A stretch of 64,000 bases of DNA. Origin: Saprospiraceae bacterium. GTDB lineage: Bacteria > Bacteroidota > Bacteroidia > Chitinophagales > Saprospiraceae. The position numbers and the translations under genes are program-made. Below are positions 22,221 through 31,380 of the stretch, one piece after another; within the stretch, counting starts at the first letter, position 1, and every line of letters starts with the position of its first letter. Location: positions 1 through 64,000 of the forward strand of contig JABFRV010000013.1 of assembly GCA_013140975.1 (NCBI GenBank), written 5' to 3'. The notes under the pieces are model-generated. The model was not told the DNA's origin. It searched no databases and saw only the letters and a program-made list of their open reading frames with translations.

Positions 22221-23745
22221 ATTGCTTGTAGCTTTTGGCTTCTTCGCGAAGATATTTTTTAGGATTGTTTACCATTTGTTTCAGTTTAAGCAAGTCCTTA
22301 TCCTTAATCCAATGCTCACGCATCCATTCCAAATAATACCCTTTTGAATAAAGGAATAATTCATAATCTGTGTTTACACCTTGAATAGTAAAACTGAATT
22401 TGTATTCGTCACCAGGCATGGAGATCAAATATTTATCTTGAGAGATAATATTAGCTAAAGCCAATTTATCGAACTTGCCTTTATTGTATATGGCCGTCGG
22501 GGAAAGTTCTAATGGTGCAACCTTATTTACAATGTTTGTGAGTGAAGCATAATCTAATCGCCATAAACCTTTATTTAAAACAAGCTTTATTCTAACCCTT
22601 GTTCCTGATTGTGTATTACAAAGAGGAATGAATTGTCTGTTAATAGCAATGGGGCCAGTTTCATTTATCTGAGACTGTAAAACCCAACTATTTGTTTTAT
22701 CGTTCCATATATAACATGTTATACCACCAAGTTCTTTAGTCGCTGCATCAAATTTATTTCTTACTTTTTCATCCGATTCTAACATTGCAAACACATCACT
22801 CACGTTATCTCCCATATATCCCATTGCACTATAAAATATATAAGTTGTCATCAATGTCTGACGGAAATTTAAAACAAGTCCTATGTCGCTTGAATTTTTA
22901 ACATTGTCAAATGTTAAATAAATTTCTTCCTTGCTGTTTAAGTTTTTTTCATCGGACAGGGAAAATCTTTCTTGTCTGTCTTCATTCTTTAGAAGCTTTG
23001 TAATATCACCTTCCTCTGCTTTTGCTGACAATAGCGAATACTTGTTTTCACAGAGGTAAAATTCGTTGCCTGGAGATTGAAATACACGTTCTCCTTTTTT
23101 TACAGGATACGCTAGAAGTTTTACAACATTAACACAATGTGTTTCCAAAGCCTCATTTTTCATTGTAATTGAAAACGTGTCACTGTTAATAGCTTGGGTA
23201 TTTAAAGCATCAATGTCAAAATATTCCATAGAAGGAGTAATTGCGTTTGAAAATCCCTCCGCATCTGCATAATGGAAGTTATCGTTTTCTTTTATGTAAA
23301 AAGTAGGGCAAGAACCAAAACATGCTTTGGGGTTTGTAAGGCAATAAATTCCTAAGAGAATGTCAACACCGGCCATTACACATAATGCAATTATTCTGCC
23401 TGTTTCTGGTTTTACTATTTTTTCATTTGTTTCAAAAATTGCAACACTATCAATTGATATGTTGATTGCACCTTGAAACGATTGTTTTCTATTAAAATCA
23501 TATTGAGTTCCGGTACCACTTACAATATTCAACGTCGAGTCAATTTTCCAACTATCTTTTAGAATACAAATATCACCGTTTTTAAGATGAGCCTTCAGGA
23601 AAGGCTTTGTCCATAATAAATTTGTTTTATGAATTAAACTGTTAGTGTCCGTGTAATTGGAGCGAAAATAATAGGTACTACAGGATTGTATTCCAAATAT
23701 TACAATCACAACTGTTAAAGTGAAAATGATGATTCTTTTTGTCAT
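22147..23745 (-). CDS. Hypothetical lipoprotein
   Basis: 532-aa ORF with lipobox-like IFGIQSCSTYYF. Confidence 0.6.
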   Translation of the reverse strand: MTKRIIIFTLTVVIVIFGIQSCSTYYFRSNYTDTNSLIHKTNLLWTKPFLKAHLKNGDICILKDSWKIDSTLNIVSGTGTQYDFNRKQSFQGAINISIDSVAIFETNEKIVKPETGRIIALCVMAGVDILLGIYCLTNPKACFGSCPTFYIKENDNFHYADAEGFSNAITPSMEYFDIDALNTQAINSDTFSITMKNEALETHCVNVVKLLAYPVKKGERVFQSPGNEFYLCENKYSLLSAKAEEGDITKLLKNEDRQERFSLSDEKNLNSKEEIYLTFDNVKNSSDIGLVLNFRQTLMTTYIFYSAMGYMGDNVSDVFAMLESDEKVRNKFDAATKELGGITCYIWNDKTNSWVLQSQINETGPIAINRQFIPLCNTQSGTRVRIKLVLNKGLWRLDYASLTNIVNKVAPLELSPTAIYNKGKFDKLALANIISQDKYLISMPGDEYKFSFTIQGVNTDYELFLYSKGYYLEWMREHWIKDKDLLKLKQMVNNPKKYLREEAKSYKQYEAAMEQEFWNSKIDTKAFSYYEN

Positions 23746-23909
23746 TATCGTGTTATTTAAAATTACTTCTAATTTTCTTAATTACGAAATACACGCACTA
23801 TGCGAATTTCGCAAATTAACCACTCATAACTTATTAAGTATTATAAGCACTGCAAATATAAAATAACAAGCTCAATAATACAAGTTTTTAAAAAAAAATT
23901 ATAGTGACT

Positions 23910-24653
23910 CGGGGTCAAGTAGACCAAAGCATCGCAGCCCCAGCCTCTCGCAGAACCGTACGTGAACCTCTCGATTCATACGGCTCTTGACATACAATCT
24001 TAGATTTTAGATATTGACCAATGCACAAATGTATTTGGATAACTTGACTTTATTTCTCGTAACCAATCATTTGCTTTTAAGTAACTACCTAATTTCTTAA
24101 ACTTATTCTTTACCCATTTTGCTATGCGATAATCCAAATGTCAGAATAATTTCTCTAATGACAAAATATTCATCTTGCCATAGTAATTCAATATTCCTCA
24201 TGATTTTTTATTGAGCATGTCTGCTAGATTTTGCAAGGTAAGAGTACTCTCTCTTTGAAAATTCATTTGCTTCCATTCTTCTATGATACGTGTACGAGCT
24301 TTCATACTCATCTCACATCCAAAGCCTAAAAATCTTCCAGATTCCCGCTTGCTTTCTTTACTCATTGGCTTGAAACTATGCCCTAGAAAATCAAACTTTT
24401 TTGGATAGTCTTTTCGCTTTTCTCGACGGTAGTCCTGGCAATAGCTAATCTTTGTTGTCTCTTCACTCAATCGCAACTTACATTCCTGCAGTCTTCGCTT
24501 GATGCACTCTAGTACGTAATGACTCTGTTGCTCACTTTTACAGTGTACCACTACATCATCTGCATATCTTACAAATGATACTGTTGGAAAGTTTTGTACC
24601 AACCATTTATCTAGCACATAATGCAAAAATAAATTGGCAAGCAATGGACTTGA
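23910..24653 (-). mobile_element. 5'-truncated, degenerate group II intron remnant (RT C-terminal half, maturase, 3' RNA domains)
   Basis: RT homology begins at SPLLANLFLHYVLDKW and includes RYADDVVVHC. Maturase-like tail continues in frame to 24000 through TGA codons at 24198-24200 and 24141-24143. Domain V hairpin lies just downstream. Left boundary approximate. Confidence 0.85.
23952..23987 (-). ncRNA. Group II intron domain V
   Basis: Minus strand AGAGCCGTATGAATCGAGAGGTTCACGTACGGTTCT: two stems capped by GAGA, matching the conserved DV pattern. Confidence 0.85.
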
Positions 24654-24732
24654 TACAAAGCACAAAGCTTCATTTAACCAATGAACCGCCAATTTCTTGT
24701 AGGTGCTGTTAGCGGTTCGTTGTTTTAGTTGG

Positions 24733-25290
24733 CTATACAATTCGTTTCTGTTGTCCACTTACTATTATTATTTTTTCTAGTCGTGACTGCCTAGTTTTTT
24801 CTTGTTTTGCACTCATTATCCAATGTGTCATTACCTTTTTATAAGAAGGTGCTTGTTTCATAAAAAAGTCCCACGCTAATTTGTTCTTTCTAAATTTCTT
24901 TTCATAATTTGTTTCAAGAATTATTGGCTCTTTTTCATGGGAATAAATTTTAGATTTATCCTCTGTCTTTAAACTAAATGCCTTTAGGCCTTCTGGCTTC
25001 ATAAGTCCCGCTTTAGTAAGTTCTTCGACTTTTTTTATATTGACAGCACTCCATATACTTGTACTCCTTCGTGGCGTAAAACGAATTGAATAGCTTTCTT
25101 TGTCTATTGATTTTCTTACCCCATCTATCCAACCAAAACAAAGTGCTTGGTCAACTGATTGCGACCAAGTCATTGAAGGTTTCCCGCTGTCCACCTTATA
25201 ATACCCGACAATTAGTTCTGTCTCTTTTTTATGGTGTTTTTCTAGCCATTTTCTAAATTCAATTTGTGTTTCAAAAAAAGTTGCTGTCAT
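24733..25290 (-). CDS. YdeI/OmpD-associated family protein
   Basis: FRKWLEKHHKKETELIVGYYK...ALCFGWIDGVRKSID...RFTPRRSTSIWSAVNI...SAKQEKTRQSRLEKII. Confidence 0.88.
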   Translation of the reverse strand: MTATFFETQIEFRKWLEKHHKKETELIVGYYKVDSGKPSMTWSQSVDQALCFGWIDGVRKSIDKESYSIRFTPRRSTSIWSAVNIKKVEELTKAGLMKPEGLKAFSLKTEDKSKIYSHEKEPIILETNYEKKFRKNKLAWDFFMKQAPSYKKVMTHWIMSAKQEKTRQSRLEKIIIVSGQQKRIV

Positions 25291-25350
25291 CTCAATTTTT
25301 CTTTAATCTCTATTTTCGTTGTCGTCTTACAATGACCGCTAACTCAAAGG

Positions 25351-25378
25351 AAAGTTGACGGCTTCCGACGTCAACTTT
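25351..25378 (-). promoter_or_regulatory. Terminal hairpin of IS copy 1 (candidate oriIS-side structure)
   Basis: AAAGTTGACG-GCTTCCGA-CGTCAACTTT, perfect 10-bp stem near the transposase 3' side. Confidence 0.6.
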
Positions 25379-25556
25379 TCAAGTTGAACGAACCCTGACC
25401 GGCAAGCTTTTATATTGGGAAAGGCTTACATTTTGTTTTGTCTTGTTTTGGCTCCAATCAATGGATCAGATTTTAATCCTTACAAATTTAACAAATCTAC
25501 TTCATTCCAGGATAATTATTTAGCTTTTATAGTGTGTGCAATAATTATTTTCTCCA

Positions 25557-26861
25557 CTAAACTTGTATTTGTTTGATAAGGGGCAAAGCACTGCCATGTA
25601 GGGTAATAGAATAATGTGGAGCTTGTGTTGTTTGTTGTGTTAGAACCGGCGGTGGTTTATTAAGTTTATTAAGATATTGCAATGTATAGTAAGGATCTGA
25701 ATAAAGTTTTTCTTTGATCATTTCTTCTGCTCCGCAATTTTCGCATCGTAAGCTTTTAAGCTTTAATATTTGTGTCAGGATTTCAAAAACCGTTCTCACT
25801 GTTTGGCCATTCCTTTTTAAGCTAATGGGTATTCGCTTTTTTATTGTCGTGCTTTGATTATGCAATCCATATCTTCTGGATTTTTGAAAATACGATGGTA
25901 GTGTATGCTGTAATATTTGGTGAATTGCTTGTAATGGTTGTAAATTTTTTATAAGTTTTGGCGCTGGCTTGCCTGTTATTTGATTTTTGTAATCATTATG
26001 TATTAAGTTAACTTCAGCTAGGTGTTTTGCATATTGTAATCTGTTTGGACTTACAGCGACTCTATTAATGTATCTTGCAAGATAATTTTCTATGATGGAT
26101 GTATTCATTGTTGGCTTTGTGCTATTTACAACCCATCTTATATTTCTAATAGAATTTAATAACGTATCAATATCTTGATGATAGTTTAATTTAAACTTAT
26201 TATGGATTATTTCAATTTCTTTTAAGAATATTGTCCGATATCGCTTACATATTTTTTCATGTCGTTCCAATTTTGATTTAGCTCTTGGAAATATCCAATC
26301 GCCTTTGTCAGACATACCACCGTAAGTTACCAAAGCATGAACGTGAATATGGTACTTCATGTCAGAACCGAAAGTGTGTAGCACACTTGTCATGCCAGGT
26401 GTATATCCTTGCTCAACGCCAATTATTTTGACAGTTTTCCATGCAACTTTCATAGCGAGTGAATACATTGCGCTTTGATTTTGCCTGCACAAGCTATTTA
26501 GCTGATGGGGAACTGTAAACACGCAATGCATATAGGGAACATCCAATAAAGAGGCTTTTAGTTTGTCTATCCATTGCTCGCGTTTAACTGCTTGACAAAT
26601 CATGCATCGCGAATTTCCACAATTGTTGTAAACGAAGTGTTCATGTTTGCAATGCACACAGGTATATTTATGGCCTCCCAATGCTGGCGTTCTGCATATG
26701 CGAATTGAACGAATTAATTTAATCTGCTCGCGATTAGGCTTGTGTTTTTCTATGTATTCCTCTCCGTAATCTCGAAATAATTCTCCAATAGAATTTATAC
26801 TCGATACTTGATTTGCATCGATTGTATTGGATGATTTATGAATCGTTGACGCTCTACACAC
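25557..26861 (-). CDS. IS91-family transposase (copy 1)
   Basis: Zinc-binding N-terminus (CRTPALGGHKYTCVHCKHEHFVYNNCGNSRCMICQ), YHIHVHALVTYGG, ARYINRVAVSPNRL. Confidence 0.92.
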   Translation of the reverse strand: MCRASTIHKSSNTIDANQVSSINSIGELFRDYGEEYIEKHKPNREQIKLIRSIRICRTPALGGHKYTCVHCKHEHFVYNNCGNSRCMICQAVKREQWIDKLKASLLDVPYMHCVFTVPHQLNSLCRQNQSAMYSLAMKVAWKTVKIIGVEQGYTPGMTSVLHTFGSDMKYHIHVHALVTYGGMSDKGDWIFPRAKSKLERHEKICKRYRTIFLKEIEIIHNKFKLNYHQDIDTLLNSIRNIRWVVNSTKPTMNTSIIENYLARYINRVAVSPNRLQYAKHLAEVNLIHNDYKNQITGKPAPKLIKNLQPLQAIHQILQHTLPSYFQKSRRYGLHNQSTTIKKRIPISLKRNGQTVRTVFEILTQILKLKSLRCENCGAEEMIKEKLYSDPYYTLQYLNKLNKPPPVLTQQTTQAPHYSITLHGSALPLIKQIQV

Positions 26862-27274
26862 AGGCCTATATAGCGGATGGTGGTTTTGATATTCTTATGG
26901 CCCATCTGCTCTTGAAGGAATACCAAATCCGTGCCACCTTCAAGATGGTGTGTCGCATAGCAATTTCGCAAAGTATGTACAGACCCTTTCTTTAGGATAT
27001 GTGCTTTCTTTTTTGATTCGAATACAGCTCGTTGTATTGATCTGGGAGAATACTTGCGACCTTTTTCAAAGCTATTGAATAAATATTTCACTGGACGCTC
27101 TTTAAGATAATATTCACGCAACAATCTTATAAGTAAAGGCGGCACTAATATTATACGATCCTTATTCCCTTTTCCTTTATTAATCCGGATTTGATTACGA
27201 TTGACTTCAATGTCTTCTATTTTGATGTTTATTGTTTCACTAAGCCGAGCACCGGTAACATAAATAAATGTCAA
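26795..27274 (-). CDS. Tyrosine recombinase, catalytic half (copy 1)
   Basis: TGARLSE, HTLRNCYATHHLEGG, MGHKNIKTTIRY catalytic motifs; TTG start implies the N-terminal half is elsewhere. Confidence 0.88.
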   Translation of the reverse strand: MTFIYVTGARLSETINIKIEDIEVNRNQIRINKGKGNKDRIILVPPLLIRLLREYYLKERPVKYLFNSFEKGRKYSPRSIQRAVFESKKKAHILKKGSVHTLRNCYATHHLEGGTDLVFLQEQMGHKNIKTTIRYIGLCVERQRFINHPIQSMQIKYRV

Positions 27275-27350
27275 AATTACCTGTAATTTATAAGTAGATG
27301 CAGATTCAATAATTCTAATGATGTCTTCTTGTGATAATATTGTACTAGAT

Positions 27351-27719
27351 TCATGCCGCTTTCGCGGTTCCTTTACTTCGAGTACTGTCGTACTCGACCC
27401 TTCGGGATCGTTCAGTCATCTTTTTAGGACGTGGTAGTTTTTTTAAACTCCAAGGAAGGAATAATACATTTTTAAAATACTTTTGTATAGATGAGTAATC
27501 TGAATTTACCGTCTGCCAACACAAGCCGCTTTCAAACCTATACAATAGAAATTCGCGAACTAAATCATCACACATTTCCCGATCCAAAAACTTCTCCTCA
27601 CAGTACACCAAAAAATAGTGGACGATTTGATAGTAAGTCTTAACAGTACGAGGACTAAAGTTTTTTAAGATCATAAATGATCTATACTCGTTTAGAGAGT
27701 CTTTATTTTTTTGTAACAT
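27351..27719 (-). CDS. Tyrosine recombinase, core-binding (SAM-like) half (copy 1)
   Basis: MILKNFSPRTVKTYYQIVHYFLVYCEE...NSDYSSIQKYFKNVL; lies in a different frame from the catalytic half. Confidence 0.8.
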   Translation of the reverse strand: MLQKNKDSLNEYRSFMILKNFSPRTVKTYYQIVHYFLVYCEEKFLDREMCDDLVREFLLYRFESGLCWQTVNSDYSSIQKYFKNVLFLPWSLKKLPRPKKMTERSRRVEYDSTRSKGTAKAA

Positions 27720-27818
27720 CGGAATTTATTTTTGGAACTTATATCACAAAATTAATTCCAAGCTACTCTTACTTTGTAATGAATGTAATGATTTTTTGAA
27801 ACATAATGATTAGGGTTT

Positions 27819-27883
27819 GTTCAACGGCAAGCACTGGCGATGGCCGACCGTTAGGGAGTCTATCCGCTAGTGCATTGTTATGC
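27819..27883. repeat. attC-like palindrome A
   Basis: GTTCAAC-GGC-AAGCACTGGCG ... CGCTAGTGCATT-GTTATGC; stem with one bulged T and G.T wobble. Confidence 0.6.
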
Positions 27884-28056
27884 TCTGGCTTTTTAAAATT
27901 ACAATTTGAGTTATACACAAATTAACAATGAACCGAAATTCAAAGTCATATAAGATGAAAATAAATCAAGGCTTGGTAACATAAAAATACCAATTTTGTT
28001 AATCCTTATTCCTAAATAATTAACATCAATTGTTGGAATTTATTTGTATACTTGTT

Positions 28057-28686
28057 TTACCTTTTAAATAGGTGCATTCTTGTATGAATTCGACATTGGT
28101 CAAAAACCATTGTATCGGTAAAGTCATAAAATTTAGGTAGTTTTTCTAAATCAAATTTTGTTCTAAAATGTAAATTAAAACTTGCTTTGAAAATTCCAGT
28201 TTGTTCATTGAATTCATGTACGTAGAAATAATCAGAATTATTAATTGGCTTTTCAATATAATAGTTAGCATAAATTGCATCACCTCCAGGTGCAGTCCTT
28301 GCATATACTATTACAAGGCTATCCAAGTCTGAACCAGAAATCATCTTACTCATCTTGTATAAAGGGTTAGAAATTGTTAAAATGCCTTTCATTAATGTAT
28401 CATTGTTCAATTCATCAATTTCTAAAAGTGGATGTCCATTATTAACAAACTTATCTGGGTAAGAAAATAAAAAAGGTAAAGCATGAATTTGCTTATTATT
28501 TTTAAGCCCTTTGAAATAGCCGCATAACTTAATATGATCACCATATGGCAGCAAACTCGAATCAATTGGTAAAAAAATTATTGAATCCAAATTTTTTGCC
28601 TTATGTGTAATGTTAGACTCAAAAATAACGGGTTTGCTACACATAGTTACTAATATTGATGTAAATATTAAAACATATTTGATCAT
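28057..28686 (-). CDS. Hypothetical secreted/lipoprotein
   Basis: 209-aa ORF; overlaps the upstream ORF stop by 4 nt. Confidence 0.55.
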   Translation of the reverse strand: MIKYVLIFTSILVTMCSKPVIFESNITHKAKNLDSIIFLPIDSSLLPYGDHIKLCGYFKGLKNNKQIHALPFLFSYPDKFVNNGHPLLEIDELNNDTLMKGILTISNPLYKMSKMISGSDLDSLVIVYARTAPGGDAIYANYYIEKPINNSDYFYVHEFNEQTGIFKASFNLHFRTKFDLEKLPKFYDFTDTMVFDQCRIHTRMHLFKR

Positions 28687-29783
28687 GGCTTAAAAATTCT
28701 AAATGTATTTATTAATTCTTTTTTATTACCTATTTTAACAAAAAATAATCCTTTTAAATAATTTGAGCTTAAAATTTCATTAATAGTAAAGTTTTTAAAA
28801 TTCTCATTGCGATATACTAGCTTTCCACAAATATCATAAATTTCAATTGATGAGAAATTTAAATTATTTTTATCTTCATTTTGATCAATTGTTGAATTAA
28901 TTTCTTCTATTTCAATGGGAATATTCCCATCTTTCTTAAATAAATTGCCATTACCACCAGTTGTTCCTGTTTGGTTACCACAAAGACAATTAGTAGTAAA
29001 CCAATTAAACACCGTTGATACTGGAAGAAATGTAGTCCTTTCGAAAATTTCGACTTTAAAAAAAATAGTTCCACACAATCCTGGTGCTGGAAGATCTAAT
29101 TCACAGAAATTATCCTGGGTAAAATTGCATAATTCATAAAAGAAAATGCCATCTGTACTGTATTTAAATGTATATATAAAATCAGTTGGCTCGCAATTAG
29201 GATCATTATCACTTATTGGTGTAACTGACAAAAAGAAATTTCGAGTGTTGCAATTCGTTTCTGGTAGAATTGTCATCAAAAAAGTACAAGGTTCAGAAGG
29301 AAGAAAAGCACTCGTTTCACAAGCTTTTCCTTGTATGAGGCAAGCGTTATTCGCATCAGAAACACCTGTAGGACTCTTATTATAATTAACATCCGGGTTC
29401 GAAAAATTCAATATTCTAAAAGGGTTAAGTGAAGTGGTAAGACGATACATTAAAGTAATTATACTCCTTGTTGACCCACCAAGGTTTAGCTTAAATCCTT
29501 GACCAGGTGGCTCCATTAAATCAGCATCATGGCGTCCGTGAACTAAATGTCCAAATTCATGAGTAAAAGAGTAAGATCGGCCAAGAGCGTCTCCAGATTT
29601 AACTACTCCATAACTTTCATTTATTGAAGTTGGAGATTGATAAGCTAATCCAACAATGTTAGTGTAATTATTTCCATTTGTTAGTAATAAATTAAAAGCA
29701 CTAAACTGAATGGCAAATGCAAAAAATGTTGCGCGGAGCGCACCTTTAAAAAAAAGCATTTGCAACTTGCACTCACTCCGCAT
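28683..29783 (-). pseudogene. 5'-truncated M12B/reprolysin-like metalloprotease with C-terminal T9SS-like domain
   Basis: HEFGHLVHGRHDADLM matches HExGHxxGxxHD. The N-terminus (MRSECKLQMLFFKGALRATFFAFA) is translation of an intergenic hairpin, with no pro-domain. Confidence 0.6.
29713..29763. repeat. Intergenic hairpin
   Basis: GCAAATGC ... GCATTTGC perfect 8-bp outer stem, with inner GTTGCGC/GCGCACC. Confidence 0.7.
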
Positions 29784-29814
29784 CTTGCTTAGGTAATGTT
29801 AGCGGTTCGTTGTT

Positions 29815-30207
29815 TTATTTCGCTGCTTTTATCCATTCATTAATAATTGTTGTCAATTCAGTTTTTCCATTTTCTATGTCTTTCAAACTTATGAAAGTTA
29901 CGATGGCTCTGTCATTTTCTTTCCAGACTAACATTTTACTTTTATTTGATATTAGTCTGTCTTTGGGTTGCGTCTGTTTGCTTGCTCCTCTATGAAAGAT
30001 TAGTTGAACTTTTTTAGTTGGAGGTTGAATTCTCATGGTAATTCTGTCCGCATTGTCGAAGCAATAGCTTGGCCCATTCCATTTTATATTTTCTGTTAAA
30101 GATGTGCTTGCAGATAAAATACAATTCCGCAATTGCTCAATTTCCTTTCTAAATGGATGATTTTGTTCGTCTAAGAATAGGGTTACCTCTTTACTTTTAT
30201 TTGCCAT
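29815..30207 (-). CDS. DUF1801-domain protein
   Basis: VTLFLDEQNHPFRKEIEQLRNCIL...ENIKWNGPSYCF...RITMRIQPPTKKVQLIFHRGA. Start trimmed to the MANKSKEV Met of the 164-aa ORF. Confidence 0.85.
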   Translation of the reverse strand: MANKSKEVTLFLDEQNHPFRKEIEQLRNCILSASTSLTENIKWNGPSYCFDNADRITMRIQPPTKKVQLIFHRGASKQTQPKDRLISNKSKMLVWKENDRAIVTFISLKDIENGKTELTTIINEWIKAAK

Positions 30208-30280
30208 TTTAATTCTTTGTATTTTCTTTTGTCGTGTTTCCCTATAATGACCGCTGCTAGGTGTTCGTTGTTTTGTCCGT

Positions 30281-30718
30281 TTATATTTGTCCCTTGTATT
30301 TTGGGTCAAAGCCTACCATCCATTCAATACCATATTTGTCTCTAAACATTCCAAAGTATGAACCCCAAGGGCTTTCAGAAATAGGCATTTCAACTTGTCC
30401 GCCTACCGAAAGGCCATTGAATAATTTGTCAGCTTCTTCTTTGCTTTCTGCACTAATTACTATTTTGCTTCTGTTCTCATTTTCGTTTGTTCGCCCCATT
30501 ATTTCAGGTACATCATTAGCCATTAAAATACTTTTACCAATTGGTAAAGCAATGTGCATTATTTTATTTGCTTCATTTTCTGATACAGGAAATTCGGCAC
30601 TTGCTAAATCTTTGAAACGCATTATTTTCGCGAACTCTCCGCCAAATACTGATTTGTAAAAATTGAATGCCTCTTCGGCATTGCCGTTGAAGTTAATGTG
30701 AGGATTAATTTGTGCCAT
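30281..30718 (-). CDS. VOC family / PhnB-like protein
   Basis: INPHINFNGNAEEAFNFYKSVFGGEF...WGSYFGMFRDKYGIEWMVGF. Confidence 0.92.
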   Translation of the reverse strand: MAQINPHINFNGNAEEAFNFYKSVFGGEFAKIMRFKDLASAEFPVSENEANKIMHIALPIGKSILMANDVPEIMGRTNENENRSKIVISAESKEEADKLFNGLSVGGQVEMPISESPWGSYFGMFRDKYGIEWMVGFDPKYKGQI

Positions 30719-30748
30719 TTTATTTTGTTTTTTAGATTGTTAATATTT

Positions 30749-31111
30749 TTACTTTCTTAAAATTTTATCCAAAGTCTTTCCTTTTGCTAACTCGTCCACT
30801 AATTTGTCAAGATACCTAACTTGTTTGGTTAGTGGATGTTCAATTTCTTCTATTCTATAACCACAAATTAATCCTTTAATCAGGTTAGCGTTTGGGTTCA
30901 ATTTTGCTTTCTCAAAAAAAATTCCAAAAGTGGCATTCTCGTCAATAAGTTCTTGTATTTTTTTGTCGTCATAACCTGTCAACCAATCAATGACTTGATG
31001 TAACTCTTCTTTTGTTCGTCCTTTTTTCTCAACTTTGGTAACATAGTGAGGATATACAGAAGCAAAAGTCATTTTTTCGATTCGCTCAATATGTTTAGGC
31101 GTTATTTCCAT
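30749..31111 (-). CDS. DUF2200 domain protein
   Basis: MTFASVYPHYVTKVEKKGRTKEELHQVIDWLTGYD...CGYRIEEIEHPLTKQVRYLDKLVDELAKGK. Confidence 0.9.
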   Translation of the reverse strand: MEITPKHIERIEKMTFASVYPHYVTKVEKKGRTKEELHQVIDWLTGYDDKKIQELIDENATFGIFFEKAKLNPNANLIKGLICGYRIEEIEHPLTKQVRYLDKLVDELAKGKTLDKILRK

Positions 31112-31380
31112 TTTTCTATTTATTTTTTGTCGCTATGTTGCAGGGTCGTCCTACAATGACCGCTAACTCAAAGGAAAGTTGACGGCTTCCGACGTCAACT
31201 TTTCAAGTTGAACGAACCCTGACCGGCAAGCTTTTATATTGGGAAAGGCTTACATTTTGTTTTGTCTTGTTTTGGCTCCAATCAATGGATCAGATTTTAA
31301 TCCTTACAAATTTAACAAATCTACTTCATTCCAGGATAATTATTTAGCTTTTATAGTGTGTGCAATAATTATTTTCTCCA

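Larger units (their letters stand above)
25328..27826 (-). mobile_element. IS91-like element, copy 1
   Basis: 2,499-bp block matching 31152..33650 at a constant offset of 5,824 bp. Carries tyrosine-recombinase halves and an IS91-type transposase. Confidence 0.9.

Noticed and set aside
24000-24200. TGA at a conserved Trp position as evidence for TGA recoding
   Set aside because: Other genes here end in TGA (e.g. the 4-nt ATGA overlaps), and a second TGA replaces a probable Arg; pseudogene decay is simpler.
24198-24758. RT fragment as a retron or DGR reverse transcriptase
   Set aside because: Maturase-like tail and a clear group II domain V immediately downstream; no msr/msd or template/variable repeats seen.
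26795-27719. IS-borne tyrosine recombinase as an integron integrase (IntI)
   Set aside because: It is part of a duplicated IS91-like element, split in two frames, and I see no IntI-specific insert; IS91 elements with accessory Y-recombinases are known.
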